A stretch of DNA of 64,000 nucleotides, taken from Cyrtodaria siliqua (lineage: Eukaryota > Mollusca > Bivalvia > Adapedonta > Hiatellidae). The stretch's first letter is position 1. Each line of letters starts with the position of its first letter. The notes under the pieces are model-generated. The model saw nothing but the letters and a program-made list of their open reading frames with translations. It searched no databases and had not been told where the DNA came from. The translations under genes and the position numbers were made by a program. Shown here in pieces: positions 46,657 to 59,129 of the stretch. The stretch is taken from assembly GCA_037043455.1 (NCBI GenBank), contig JAWPHD010000287.1:186001-250000 (forward strand). The letters are read 5' to 3'.

Positions 46657-48201
46657 TGTCACAAAATAATCACGAGTAGAGCGTATTGGTCCTACACAGC
46701 TCTTGTAAGCTCCTGTCAGTCACACACAAATCCATTGTTCAGCTGAAACCAATTCACAATGTCAATGATATATTCAGGTAACACGGAAAATCGTGCATTA
46801 TTTAAGTGGCCGCCAGAGGGCGTCTGGAAGGGCCGTTTAATAAGTTTTGTGCTAATGCATGTAAAAGTATAGGTCTATCTCTTTAATCGGAAAAGTTGTT
46901 TAAGGGTCCTTTGGTGTAGATGTTAATACTGCGCATGTTGCCACGTGTGTCACGGAATGAACGTGGGAAATAATGTTTTGGGCGGAACGTCGGTTATAAA
47001 ATGTATTGTTCTCAAGTCCTGGCCGGGATCGATTGAAAGTTACTTTGTTTGAGCAGAGTTTGGAACCGGCGAAGTTCACAGGCAATATGTGGTCAGTATT
47101 TATTTTATGAACTGTTATCGTACATGTGTATTCATTGGGCGGCGCCATCTTGGTTGGCGATGTTACGACATCAGGCTAGCTTTTATGTTTCGCAAACATT
47201 AACTTGAGACTAGCATACGATTTTGAAGTTACCTTATTAGATGTAATTATTGTAATTGATCATTAATTGTAAAACAATATTAATTTGAAAGCGTTGTATA
47301 ATATGTGCATTAGTTAACGTTGGCGTATAACTCAGTGATTGTAATACACGATTAAATTGATAACGTTGTATATTAGGTGCATTTAACAATGAGATGAGTG
47401 ACAAGTATAAATGTTCGACGCGTATATATGGCGTTGTAGAATATGCACCATTATTACTCATCATAATTAGAGAGTGGCTTGCATATATTTATTAGATAAT
47501 GATTTGTTGATGTAATAATAATTATATAAGATTGGTGTGTTTATGAACCGACATCTAAAACATATGTATTATAACACCCTAAACCGCCCGGTGCAGATAA
47601 ACCGTCCGGTGCAGATAAGCCTCCCGGTGTGGAGATAAGCCTTCCGGAGTGGAGCTAAGCTTCCACGTATAACGTTACGAGCGGTGGAGACGGTCCCCGT
47701 ACCTGTGCAACCTGGCCAGGTTCTAGTATCGACAACCCCCGGTACACGAGGTGGGCCCGTTATCAGTCCTCACTGGATGAACGTCATTCACAACCTCGGT
47801 GGCGGTTAATTACCATATTTATCGCGTCATCAACCTTATAGAAGGCATTTGATGACAATCACTCATTGGATTGGCGCATCATCATCTTAATGAGCTCTCG
47901 CGCATCTCCTTCATCGCGCTAGACCATAATTCTTGTGCACATCAACATTGTTATAACGTTAACAGCACTTTAGTGTCGTATATAGTCAGTCAGTATATAG
48001 CCAGTCGACACATTCAGTATTTTTGATAATACTAAGAACTACTTAAACGTTCATGAAAACAGTCTTTTCATATTTCATCCGTGTATTCGCTTGTTTATAT
48101 ATTTAACATATTTTAAAAGTTGCATTAAACTTATGTAAATGCATTCACCGTCATTAAGTATTTCCTGAGTTAGCCCCAACCACTAGGGTCATCTTGCGAC
48201 A
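46657..48201 (+). mobile_element. Solo LTR (copy 2) with target duplication AATAT
   Basis: Starts TGTCACAAAATA and ends CTTGCGACA, flanked on both sides by AATAT (46652-46656 and 48202-48206). It matches copy 1 in two blocks (46657-47095 and about 47600-48201). The middle 500 bases are absent from copy 1, so they are either an insertion here or a deletion there. A tandem of CCGGTGCAGATAA-type words lies at 47590-47650, at the place of the tandem in copy 1. Confidence 0.72.
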
Positions 48202-48206
48202 AATAT

Positions 48207-48899
48207 ACATGCATCGCTCGTCCAATCACTTCGTCCTATGTAACACAATGCAAGCATGCACTATAACTGAAACAATGATTCAAACATGAGGTAAATGAAC
48301 TGACCTACGTATAGTCTTTTTATAAATACGCTTCATATAAATCTCATTATATATCAAACGACTATTAAAATAATACAAACAAAGCAAACGAACTATAACT
48401 TTGACACCTAAATAATCTATCAGAGTCCTAAATATAAACACCGACACCATTAACTTAAATGTTATGGATGTAAACGACTATTTAGTGAGTAGCATATACG
48501 TGCATTTGCATGCATGTACATGTTTTTGCTGACCTGTATTCTATAGCATTCGGGATAATACATTAATATAAAGTAAAAATATATTCTCCTGAGAAACACA
48601 TTTATATTTGTTCCCTAAATACGAAATCCCCATTTATGATGTCGCTTTTGTCGCTATTTAAATGTCAAGCATAAATGTGACATCAAATATATTACTTAAC
48701 TTTATACGGATTACAATTTTAAATATAAGGTACGAGCTTTATATGTTCCTTTTTGTGTATTTCGTCGGATGCATTAACATACAATGTCGAGATTTTGTTC
48801 AAAACTATACCTTTGAATGTTGCGTATTTGAAGGTTATTGTGTACTGGATGGGTTTTCATCCAACAGATGTTGCCATGACTGACAACTAACATTGTTTT
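48207..48899. other. Unassigned stretch
   Basis: No gene identified. The 73-codon frame at 48662 has no recognisable pattern. Confidence 0.4.
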
Positions 48900-50560
48900 A
48901 ATTACGGAATTACGTTTTGCATCCGATACATGCAAATATTTATATCTGAAACTAAATTCCGACAAATATGAACAAGTGTTGTGGGTGTGCAGCCTTTAAG
49001 AGATAAATGCGCGATGAAAGCTACTACGTGCTGTATACTTGGCCATTTGCATTTTGTAATTAACCCTGAATGTATCAAATGATTTAATTCATGCATTGTA
49101 AGCTTTCCTTGTGTTAAAGTCAACGATGCACTTAATAGTCTGTCTGCTCGAGATTCGATATCATCGTTAGTAAAGATGCAGGTACTGGAGATGGGTGTTG
49201 TTCTGTCCCGTGAGCCAGCTGCAGAAAACCAACCCATTGCATACGAGATAATGCTTCATCGATACAACACAACACATATTCTACCATCAATTTTCGAGAA
49301 CAGACCGATTCGACATATTCTTATGTTTTGAAAAGGTGGATCCACAAAACCCTACGCCCTAACGAAGCTTGTTTGATAACCAATCTTAAAGCTGCATCTT
49401 CATTATTTTTGACAGAGACTAGGATGTCGCAATCTGAAAACTGCCTAGGTCTAGTGCAAGTGAAACATTTTAGTAAAAACAGGAGTCAGTTCATAGACCA
49501 TGTCTATATCCAGATTTTATTATAATTGTTTTTTGTCTGCGGGATGGTATATCTAAATCGGGCCCTAAGCAAAGACCTTACCAGCACAACTGATCTAAGG
49601 GGTTGACGCGTTGTGTAGCTTGGCACAGTCGACGGGAAACGTAATTCTTGCTGACCTCCACCACCGGCCCTAACATTAAATGAATTGCTTGATTAAAATT
49701 CGAGTCGTTGCTGTTAGAACTCATATATATACGGAACCTCGAGCATCGCATAGATACATGAAGATAATGACTTGGACTCTTATTACACCAACCCTTGGTA
49801 TTGAAGATAACACACTTGTGATGCTTTTAATCTCATTGTCCTGGCGCACAAAGTGTGTATACATGTAAAATAGCCGTAGTTCCTGATCAACCAAACATCA
49901 AGAAGGAAATGGATTACAGGTCTTTCTCTACCTATATTGCTCATCATACACTGTTCAACCTAGATCACCAAATCATTGGGCTTCCAAGAAAATAATGCTC
50001 ACATATTTCAACAAATCAGAAGTTGCTTCTGGATGAAAGGATATATAAACACGTTTTAAATTAAAATTGCGTCTGTATATTGCTGAACATCAACACTTGT
50101 AGAACCCGACGGGTTGGGCAGCAAAAGCACTTATCATCGATAAGAGAAACATGCTTTTAATTTTATTCATGTGACTTGGAAAGGAGTAAACACAGTTCAA
50201 CGTACTCTCCGTTTATTATCTTACTTGATAAACTAATCCCAATGTTGGATTCTAACTCATCACGAATGTTTATTACTGGTGATATAGCAGTCCTGATACT
50301 CGTACATCCAGTGGAGGTCTCTTGTTCATGGCAGACCCAACGACGTCCCGCCTAATATCCCCCGAGCGACTTAACCAACTGCGGTGTCACCTACCGCATC
50401 ACCAACTGTATACGCTCTGGATTCACGATAGGTAATGGCGTATTTTCCAACAAAAACTTCGCCTTTCGCCTGGCGTAGGGACATTTAGATTAGCGTTATG
50501 GCGTTTTTCAAAACTGAAATGTACGTCGAAGCGATTTATCATATATAATAATAATAATAA
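48900..50560 (-). pseudogene. Decayed element with tyrosine-recombinase-like N-terminal segment
   Basis: Minus strand, 5' to 3'. Around 50300-49880 the pieces NIRDELESNIGIS-like, KIINGEYVELCLLLS, VYISFHPEATSDLLKYVS and TVYDEQYR can be read in changing frames; these recall a protein found beside tyrosine recombinases in invertebrate transposable elements. An open frame 49237-48902 (111 codons) follows, with RADRLLSASL, KWPSIQHVVAFIAHLSLKGCTPTTL, which fits the N-terminal DNA-binding (SAM-like) domain of tyrosine recombinases (DIRS- or Crypton-like elements). The catalytic R...HxxR...Y part is absent. Family recognition is from memory of such proteins and is uncertain. Confidence 0.45.
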
Positions 50561-50758
50561 TTGCGAATTTGTATGCATACTTTTCATTTTATCATTACCA
50601 GTCGCAGCCACTGCATATTATCATAAATAGTTATCATCAACCGACACATAAGCAATTGCTTAGCATCATCAACAACAATATATTTCAAAAGGCCAGATTT
50701 AATCTGTCAACGAACAATGGCAACAATGCCAAAGAAAACGCAAAAGTAAAGGTTCCAT

Positions 50759-50947
50759 GTTCACCGTCATATGCATACCATCTGCGGGATTGACCTTTTA
50801 ATTACTGAGTTCTGCTCAACATGGGGTTAGCCATGAACGGCAGCTTGCATTTGTGACTACCTTTCATGAACAGTCTTAATCAAATCGAGACTGCAATATT
50901 TTTATATCTGTATTTATCGTGATCGACGATTTCCAAATGTCTACCAT
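50759..50947 (+). repeat. Dispersed hairpin repeat, diverged copy
   Basis: Same order of words (CCATCTGCGGGATTG, GAGTTCTGCTCAAC, CATGAACAGTCTTAATCAAA, GAGACTGCAATATT) with many changes. Confidence 0.52.
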
Positions 50948-51234
50948 TATATCATGTATTCTTGTAAAATTATTGACACAACATACTACATTGTTAATGA
51001 GAAAAAGTAATTAAATACGTATACAACGAGCAATGTTTTCAGTAGCAACCACCGATCACTTTAAAAACCGCCCATTTTCCCGATTCTATCGGCATATAAA
51101 ACAAGAAACACATTTAGAAATAAAAATGTTAAAAAACAACATAGTATCAAAGGGGAACAACACTTACATTAAATGAAGTATTACGTATAAACTGTTACTG
51201 CCCTTTAAAATAATTGTTCAAGAGCATGTTGGCA

Positions 51235-52003
51235 TGCAAGAAAGAAATATAAAAAGATCGGACAGTGAAAGTAGCATTCAAGGAGGACGGTCAACCACAA
51301 AACACAGAAACAAACACGCAAACAGACAAACAAGAAGGCAAAAGTAATATAAATGCAAATGACATCACAAACACAAAGGGTTGACAATAGGACTACCGCC
51401 TTGGAACGGTCAGTAGCAAAGTAGGCCACAGGGGGTTTAAACCGGTTCTAGGGTGCACCAAACCTCACACTTACCCTACTGTCATCTCATTAAAACAGGA
51501 CAGTGTAAATAAAGTAATCCCTGCCATGATCTAATCTCTAACCAACAAGGCAGCATCAATAGGCAATATAAGTAAAACACAAGTATGCTCGTGTAAATAT
51601 AACACAAAAAAAACAATAGCCTAGAAAGCCACAATGGTAGAAGAAAGAACAACAAGAGAATAAACCATTAAGGGCACGACAAGAAAGATTATAGACAAAT
51701 ATCAAACGCCAACGTCCCAATGGGCTTTAGGTAGGCATCATCATAGGGTCCACAGCCTGTCCAGTCATCGTACAATTAAAGAGGAAAGCATAATGGCGAA
51801 CTGTAAAAGGGTCCACCACCAAGCATGCAGTACGTTGCAAAATGATAGTGTCATAACCTCTTTCGATAAACTTTTTAACAAGTTTAACAAAGATAGTATG
51901 AAAGTGATCATCACCAATAGTCTTACGAAGTTTATAAATCACACATATCACCATAACAGTCAGGTTGTGATAGTCCTTGTCGCAGAAGAGTCCTTAAATT
52001 ACT
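51235..52003 (-). mobile_element. PLE subfamily A, 5'-truncated, complete 3' UTR
   Basis: Minus strand: RT C-terminus (YKLRKTIGDDHFHTIFVKL to DPMMMPT, 51954 to 51727) and full tail down to 51235. Nearly identical in UTR to the copy at 39180-39862. Confidence 0.68.
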
Positions 52004-52744
52004 ACCCAGGCATTTTGTTTACGGGATTCACTCTTTCACTCGTTTGCTTACACTTTGGTGACCTATGGAGGCAGAGAACAGTTTATTCTCGATTTCTGAT
52101 CAGCGTCTCTCTCTGGGATGAACTATTTCCCTCAGTACAAGTAAGTCACACACCTGAAAAAGAAATAACAAATCACTCTATTTACAATAACTGCAGCTAG
52201 ACAAATTAGATATGAAATAAGAAACACGCAATCACAGTTATTGCAACATGCTAAGTGACACATTCAGCCTGTCAAATAAAGTCGAGAAAATCGTTGCTGA
52301 TCCGAGGCGAAGTAGACATTTGTCCAAACACATGCAAATGCTAGGCTGCATTTATAGGCCAAAGGAATGCATTTAGTCTTACTGTCAACATCTAAACATC
52401 GAAACATTATTCCCGCCACCGCGTGATATTTTCCAGTATTTCAAGTTGTGTGTTGACATTTTGAAACTTAACACGAACATCACAGCTTTTGTACATTTTC
52501 AGATTTCAGTCGTTTATATTCTATGGGAATCGGCGGCCAAGGTGTCGAGATAACTTGTCAACTATTTTTGAAACTCCATTCTAAAAGTTCACAGCAGAAA
52601 TGTAGCATAGGAACATGTTTCAACGAAGATATAATATTCAAATCTTCCCATTCTTTCAGAATTTCACCGGTGCCTATTACAAAATAAGGCCAAAAACTGT
52701 TGTCTGCTACCTATGTTTTATGTAGCTATCTAAAATGAAAAGAA
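52004..52744. other. Unassigned stretch
   Basis: The 135-codon frame 51793-52200 begins antisense to a PLE and runs into unique sequence; not supported as a gene. Nothing else seen. Confidence 0.45.
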
Positions 52745-52900
52745 TGGTCCTATAGAAATCACAGCACCCAAACGCAATGTCACCGTAGATTCGCACTATA
52801 CCACAAAGAGCAAATGAACTATAATATTAAAAGGACAATACACAACACAAAGAGATGTGAAGACAGCGTTACCGACTTGTGAACGGTCAGTAGGCAAAAA
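52745..52900 (-). mobile_element. PLE subfamily B tail fragment
   Basis: Minus strand: CCTATAGAAATCACAGCACC, ACCGACTTGTGAACGGTCAG and AGGCAAAAAGG match the subfamily B UTR end. Confidence 0.45.
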
Positions 52901-53297
52901 GGAAAGGTTATTTTTCTTGCCGACTATTGCTTCTTTGGTAGTAGTGAACAAGATACATGATTTCCAAAAACACATAAATTTATAATTTGTTTCATTCATT
53001 CTTGTTGGCATATTGTACCGACGAAGGGCGGGCAGCGACTGTAGACAATCTCTGTTCATCTTAATTAATTACAATCCTCTGAAACATATAGTTCGTTACA
53101 AAATTACTACCAACATACATACCAATTTAAATCAGTCTTAATAGTGCTACTTATGTTACGGATATTTATAAAAAATAATTTATTGTATTCATTTGTATTA
53201 CTTACTGCATCCTTTTGTTCTGTAAATATGGTTGCAGAAAGGATGCAGTAAACAAGCTGTCTGTGTCATATTATATAAATGGCAGTACATAAATAAT
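52901..53297. other. Unassigned stretch
   Basis: AT-rich, no feature recognised. Confidence 0.45.
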
Positions 53298-53520
53298 AGT
53301 AAAAGTAGATATAAAAGTCGAACAGGAAATGTAGCTTTCAATGACTACAGTCAACCAAAAGCAGGTATACATGGTATAGAAACAAAAACTGTTTACACGG
53401 ATGAATAAAAGGCAAGTTATGACATCACACACATAAAAAGGGTTGGCAATAGGGCTACCGCCTTGGAACGACAAGTAGCAAAATGGCCGCTGGAAGTTTA
53501 AACCAGTTTCTTTGTTGTCC
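53298..53520 (-). mobile_element. PLE subfamily A 3' tail end
   Basis: Minus-strand outer part of the UTR. A (TTA)n microsatellite follows at 53548. Confidence 0.5.
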
Positions 53521-53547
53521 TTTTATTATCCTCGATAAAAAATAAAG

Positions 53548-53548
53548 A

Positions 53549-53586
<38 letters not shown>

Positions 53587-53587
53587 T
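53548..53587. repeat. (TTA)n microsatellite
   Basis: About 13 near-perfect triplets. Confidence 0.9.
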
Positions 53588-55217
53588 TTATTAACGAATT
53601 GGTTATACAATTTTAAATTGTCAGGACACATCATTACGTGTTATTGTCTTCATTACCACCAGATCAATTTTGCCTTTTATTTTACTTAAATGATTGTATC
53701 TATCTCTACTATAAACAAGTGTAGATATAGCATTTACCCATATAAATCAACAGAACCCACAATAACAAACTAACAGTCAACAAACCATAATTAATGTATA
53801 ATTGATGCTAGTTATTAACAGGTATGAAATTTTCCTTTGAAGTCCAGACATTATATGTTCTGATCTGTAGTTGTTCATTTCTTATTCCTTTCTTCTGCTT
53901 CGTAAATGCTCAGCCGGGTTTGAATAATTGTGTTTTGTCTACTGCATTTTATATTAAATCTTCATTTTTGTAACCTATAAAAAAAAACACTCAATGACTG
54001 TAATAGGCATGTCATTTACATGTACATATGTATTTTGTTATGTCCTCTTGTCTTGTATCATTACATTTAATCTGCTTAAACATCAAAGTCTGCTATCTGG
54101 GGGATTAACAATTGATTGAGTTGTAACCAGTTACCTTAACACCTTCATATGTCAATTCACTCATAATAAAGAAGGATCTTCAAAGGAATTAACATTTTAT
54201 GGAGCATTTGTTTCAATTTAACATTATTAAAATATACCTTTGTTGTGACGTATTCTACTGAATGTATAGTCGGTTCACCGCCAACTTAAAGTCAAATGAC
54301 GGGTAATGTATTTGCGTAAGATAAATACGAACAGTTACATTTGTATTGCTCGTCTAACCTTTAAACTTTTAAATCAATCGACAACGACAACTGATAGTAG
54401 TTATTAAATAATTTGAGTTAGTTTAACCATGCTGGAATTTTAGGCTAATGTAGGATGAGTGCTATCTAAAATGTTAAATATATATAATCTAATTGCGAAG
54501 TAATTGGATATTTATGCAAAGCGTTTGTTCTCTGTACGTACGGCCTGGACCCCGGTTTATAAACCTATTACGCGCTTCAGTGTTTATAACGCAACACGAA
54601 GACCATTGGCTTATTAAAACAGCGGGGGCGGGCCCCGTTCATCACCAGGGTTATCTGTAACATATCCCATTCAGACTCTGTGTTTTACAACAGCCAGTCG
54701 GAGTTGAAAATTCTAAAAAGTTTAGGCGATTTCATCAGTCAATTTGTCTGATGAGAGTGGCGCCATAGCTAATTAAAGATTATATAAACACCAGTAATGT
54801 TTTTAATATAAAAAACAGTTACTTCCAAATAACGACAAATCGTGTAACAACTTAGATTACGTAATATTGCATAATAATATTTAGTACATCTAATTTTATA
54901 GTGCTTTATTCTATATCAGTTTCATTATGCAATTAAAAGAAATTAATATGTGTTACATAATATTACAATGTTTCATGCAATATTACATGTCTACTATTTG
55001 AACTTTTAACATATTCACACCCTTGTGAATGAAAAGTCACTTTGTGGCATATATCGACACTACACCCACTAGTTGTTTGTTACTTACTTCCCAGAATAAA
55101 CAACGCGCATAAAATGTTTTAATGTATAGTTATTGCAAAATCGAAGCCTACATAAGATAAACATATGCTATTAACCATGACAAATAATCATTTAGGAGTA
55201 AAGTACGGGGCACCAAA
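53588..55217. other. Unassigned stretch
   Basis: 54540-54770 is GC-richer than its surroundings (GCGGGGGCGGGCCCCG at 54621), possibly a regulatory or repeat island. No gene seen. Confidence 0.4.
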
Positions 55218-55420
55218 CGTACGTATAAAAGTCGAACATTAAATGCAATTTTCACAGAACATGGTCAACCAAAATCACACTTACAAAACAATATGCCGAT
55301 AGGGGACTAATCCATGTTTTATGGTACAACAACCCTCACTATAACCATAGTGTCATTCCAACAAAACGGAACATTGTAGAACAACAATCCCCTCCAGGCT
55401 ATATCCTCTTACAAGAGTTT
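55218..55420 (-). mobile_element. PLE subfamily A tail, degenerate
   Basis: Minus strand; GTATAAAAGTCGAACA end and TGTCATTCCAACAAAACGGA segment recognisable. Confidence 0.42.
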
Positions 55421-55744
55421 GATTGTAAAAAACATGATAATTAACAGAAATGATACCGTAGTACTTGTTATCAACCGTTAGACAGAAAATAAATGAAGGA
55501 TGGTGAGAATATGTAAGGAATATTTAAGGAACCTCTATTTTTTAATGAAGCTTTTATGTGAAGTATATACAACGTATATTGAAGTAGAACGTGCCAAGTG
55601 CCAACAGTTATAAGGTTTAAACATACCAGAAGTACCAATTACACCTCCCTTGAGAGATAACTCTCTTTAGCCATTAAAATATTTATTGTCACTGACAAAG
55701 AGATGCTTTGATCGTCATAATATAATGCCACTGATATTATATAA

Positions 55745-56305
55745 GAGCGGGGTTTGGTGCACCCTAGAACCTGGTTTAAAACTCCCATCTGACCGGTTCA
55801 AGGCGGAAGCATTATTGTCAATCCTTTTTGTGTTTGTGATGTCTTATATTGTCTTTTATTTATATTTAAAGTTGTTCTTTATTTCTGTGTGTGTTTATGG
55901 TTGACTGTCGTCCTTGAATGATACTTTTCATGTTCGATTTTTATATCTACTTTTTCATAAAAGGAGTCCGGATAACGCACTCACTTCTTCTCACCAATGC
56001 CATCCGGGATCGATTTCCAGTATCGCCGTTGTAAGGGAGAGGTACGGTACAGTAGTAGCCCATCAGACCCGTAGGTTTGCCCCTGTTTTGTAGTGAGGTT
56101 TTGTGCACCCTAGAACCTGGTTTAAACCCCCGGCGGTATTTTTGCCACTGACCGCTACAAGGTGGTAGCCCTATTGTCAAACCGTTTGTATTTGCGATGT
56201 CACTTGCCTTGCTTCTCATTAACATGGTAGTTGTCTTTATTTTAATGCGTGTTTGGCTTGATTGTGTTCTAGGAAAGCTGCATTTCCTGTTCGAATTTAG
56301 CACCT
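55745..56305 (+). mobile_element. Two plus-strand PLE subfamily A tails
   Basis: 55745-55955 and 56090-56305 both carry GAGGTTTTGTGCACCCTAGA-like text, then ACCG/CGGT hairpin text and the TTTGTGTTTGTGATGTC segment. They are separated by about 130 bases of unrelated sequence. Confidence 0.5.
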
Positions 56306-56636
56306 ACTTTCTAGTTGTCTCCCACATCATGACACCGTTAACGCTATCACCAGTATCATCAAGGGAAATTTGCATAAGTTATGTAGTTGTCTTGTTTCGT
56401 AATCGATGTCAAATAAAATAAAGTGTATATTCTTCAGTTAAGACAGATACATTGATAAAATACAGGCATACAAGGCATGTTCCCAATAAGGAGAGTTTAT
56501 ATAATAGAGCGATTAAAGCTAAAGTATCTATACTTAAATCTCATGCCTATTTGGAGGCTTGTCATTCTTTATATTTTCCAGTGGCGAATTCGGGTAATTA
56601 ATCGGTTAAATTCACCGTAGGCCAGCCATCATTATC

Positions 56637-56815
56637 AGGTGCGTCCATGGTGTAATGCTTAGCACTTCGTTTGAGTAATCCATGGACCATGCGTTCTCTC
56701 GCAGGCAGGACCGAATTTTTATTAATTCTCGAAATTCTTAAAAATAACTGTGCAACCTTCGGACGACACTTTCAACATAGGTCTGCTCGCTAAAATGCCT
56801 AGTGCCAAATGAAAT
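56637..56815 (+). mobile_element. tRNA-derived SINE, second copy
   Basis: Head GGTGTAATGCTTAGCAC, body CCTTCGGACGACACTTTCAA and AGGTCTGCTCGCTAAAATGC, collinear with 13710-13925. It lies immediately left of the PLE subfamily B element. Confidence 0.6.
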
Positions 56816-56817
56816 AT

Positions 56818-58600
56818 TGGGTCCTATAGAAACCACAGCGTCCGAACGCAATGGCATCGTAGGTCCGCACTGTACTGCAAACAAGGACTTGAAACTACAA
56901 TGAAAGAGACAAAAAACAACAGAAAGGGTGGTGAAGACAGGGTTACCAACTTGGACCGGTCAGTAGGCAATAAGGCCTACTGGTTAGCTTGAATCGATTT
57001 TATATGCGCACAATCCTCGCTATTATCCTGTCTTCAGCGCCCAAGTAGACAAGACAGTGTAAAAAAACTACATGGAACCATGGAACAAAAAACAACAGAA
57101 AGGGTGGTGAAGACAGGATTACCGACTTAGAACGGTCAGTAGGCAATAAGGCCTACTGGTGAGCTTGAATCGATTTTATATGCGCACAATCCTTGCTATT
57201 ATCCTATCTTCAGCGCCCAAATAGACAAGACAGTGTAAACAAAACTACATCCCATCAAAAGTAAATCTCTAACAATAAAGTCCACATCCAGAGAAACTAA
57301 CTAAAGATACACATACAAAATAATAAACATCTCAGGATGTATCCAGAATCGTACTGTAACAACCATAGTAGTTGCTAAAGAGAAAACCAATCTAGGGTAC
57401 GACCAGAAAACCCGACGGACGAAAGCTCATGCACCCACCTCCCTTAGTTGGGGTTTCAGTAGGTACAATCATAGAGTCCCAAGAGGTAGTCCAGTCATCG
57501 CACAAGTGAAAAGTGAAGCGTAATGACTGACTGTAGAGGGGTCAAGCACTAAACATGCAAAGGGTTATATCCTTTTCTGACGAACTTCCTGATTAAATTT
57601 GTAAAGCGGTCAGGAAACCCGTCAGACCCCTTTAACTTTCAAAGTTTATAGACCACATCCCAATAAAATGAGGGTTGTGATATGCCTAGTCGCAGAAGTG
57701 TTTTTAAGGTTGGTGTTGTACTTTTCCAACAGGCCCTCGTTGCGGCGGTAGAATTTAGAGAAAGATCTACGTAGTTTGTGATAACGAAAACCCTGCTGAA
57801 GAAGTTTACTTGTAATAACTTGATTTCGATCGTTGAAGTATATAACATCATGACACGCTCTAGCAAATCGAATAAGCTGGGAGATACACACTCCATATGA
57901 GGTAGAACGAGGTACATCTCCATCCAGGTGTGGATAGTTAACGATGTTAAAATTGAAATCATCTCTCTTATCATAGATTTTATTATGAATACAATCATTT
58001 GATATCGAGAGGTGAATATCGAGAAATGCTGCTACTGTATCCGAACTGATGGCTTTATTCAACGTGAGCTCTGGTGGATAAATGTTAGTAACCATATGAG
58101 CAAAGAACGAATTATCAGTATTGAGTATGTCATCAAGATACCGAGAAGTATTATTAAAGGCATCAATAATTTCATCCTGGCTAGCATGTGACAAACTCAA
58201 CGTAAAATCTCTTTCATAGCAGTACAAAAACAAATCTGCAACAAGTGGTGCACAGTAAGTACCCATAGGAATACCAACAACCTGGCGGTAAATTGTTTTA
58301 CCGTATCTTATAAAGATGTTATCCAGAAAAAAAGATAAGGCTCTACAAACATCAGTACAAGTCCACATATTATACTTATCAATGGGGGGCGTTAGTAAAG
58401 AAAGCCCTGACATTATTACAAGCTAGAAAAGTTGTACCTTCTCTAGCAAATGTCTTCTGAACAAGTTGAAGCAATTTTATTTGATAAGCTTATGTGGTAG
58501 TGTAGTATACAGTGTAGAAAAGTCGTAGGTGCTTAGAGAAGAGGCATGAAAATGTTTACACCGTAGTTTGTCAAGAATTTCTCCAGAGTTTTTGATAATA
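56818..58600 (-). mobile_element. PLE-type retroelement, subfamily B
   Basis: Minus strand. RT from about 58600 to 57640 with STYDFSTLYTTLPH, VVGIPMGTYCAPL, SRYLDDILN and TSYGVCISQLIRF, broken by frameshifts around 58440-58480 and 57700. A 3' UTR follows down to 56818. Protein and UTR are clearly related to, but different from, subfamily A. Part of the UTR is tandemly duplicated (about 56905-57065 and 57075-57370). The 5' end is cut at about 58600. The main open frame (255 codons from 58413) keeps the catalytic aspartates. Confidence 0.68.
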
Positions 58601-58849
58601 CAGCGAGGATACATAAACGCTTATCATAAACTCTATAAACACCGCGCAGTGCACTTTTCACCTGTACACATGTAGCTCTAAAATGTCTAAGGAAACAAAG
58701 AATTCTAAAGACTTGAACAAACGACATTCTGATTCACTCTCAGGCATTATATTTTCCGGGCTATGTTACTTGAGTAAAACATCTTATATTTAGTACAATT
58801 TATTACGATGAAAAATAACACATTGAAATTGCATATACAATTTGAACAA

Positions 58850-59015
58850 ACAATTTAGCACTTAAAGACCACCGTCCACTAAAAGTACGCATGTAAACAA
58901 ACAAAAATTACAAGGATAATAAAATGCAAGGTACAGGACTAAAGAAACATAAAAGGGTTGACAGTGCGTGGATTTAAGTCAGGATCTTTGCTGCACCAAA
59001 CCTCAAACGCACCTC
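58850..59015 (-). mobile_element. PLE subfamily A tail end
   Basis: Minus-strand tail fragment (CCACCGTCCACTAAAAGTAC to AAACCTCAAACG), about 115 bases left of the plus-strand RT pseudogene at 59130. Confidence 0.42.
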
Positions 59016-59129
59016 AACATATTTCAATGTATGATCCATTATGTCAAACATTTGAATTATTATTGCGTGATGTAAAATTATTTTTTTATCCATTTAAACT
59101 ATGATTCCGTCTCAAATCAACTTTAAATG

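Noticed and set aside
54736..54770. Hammerhead ribozyme (PLEs often carry them), from CTGATGAG
   Set aside because: No GAAA core partner and stem arms in the right places. 25336-25345 and 62267 were rejected for the same reason. I found no hammerhead core in the PLE tails either.
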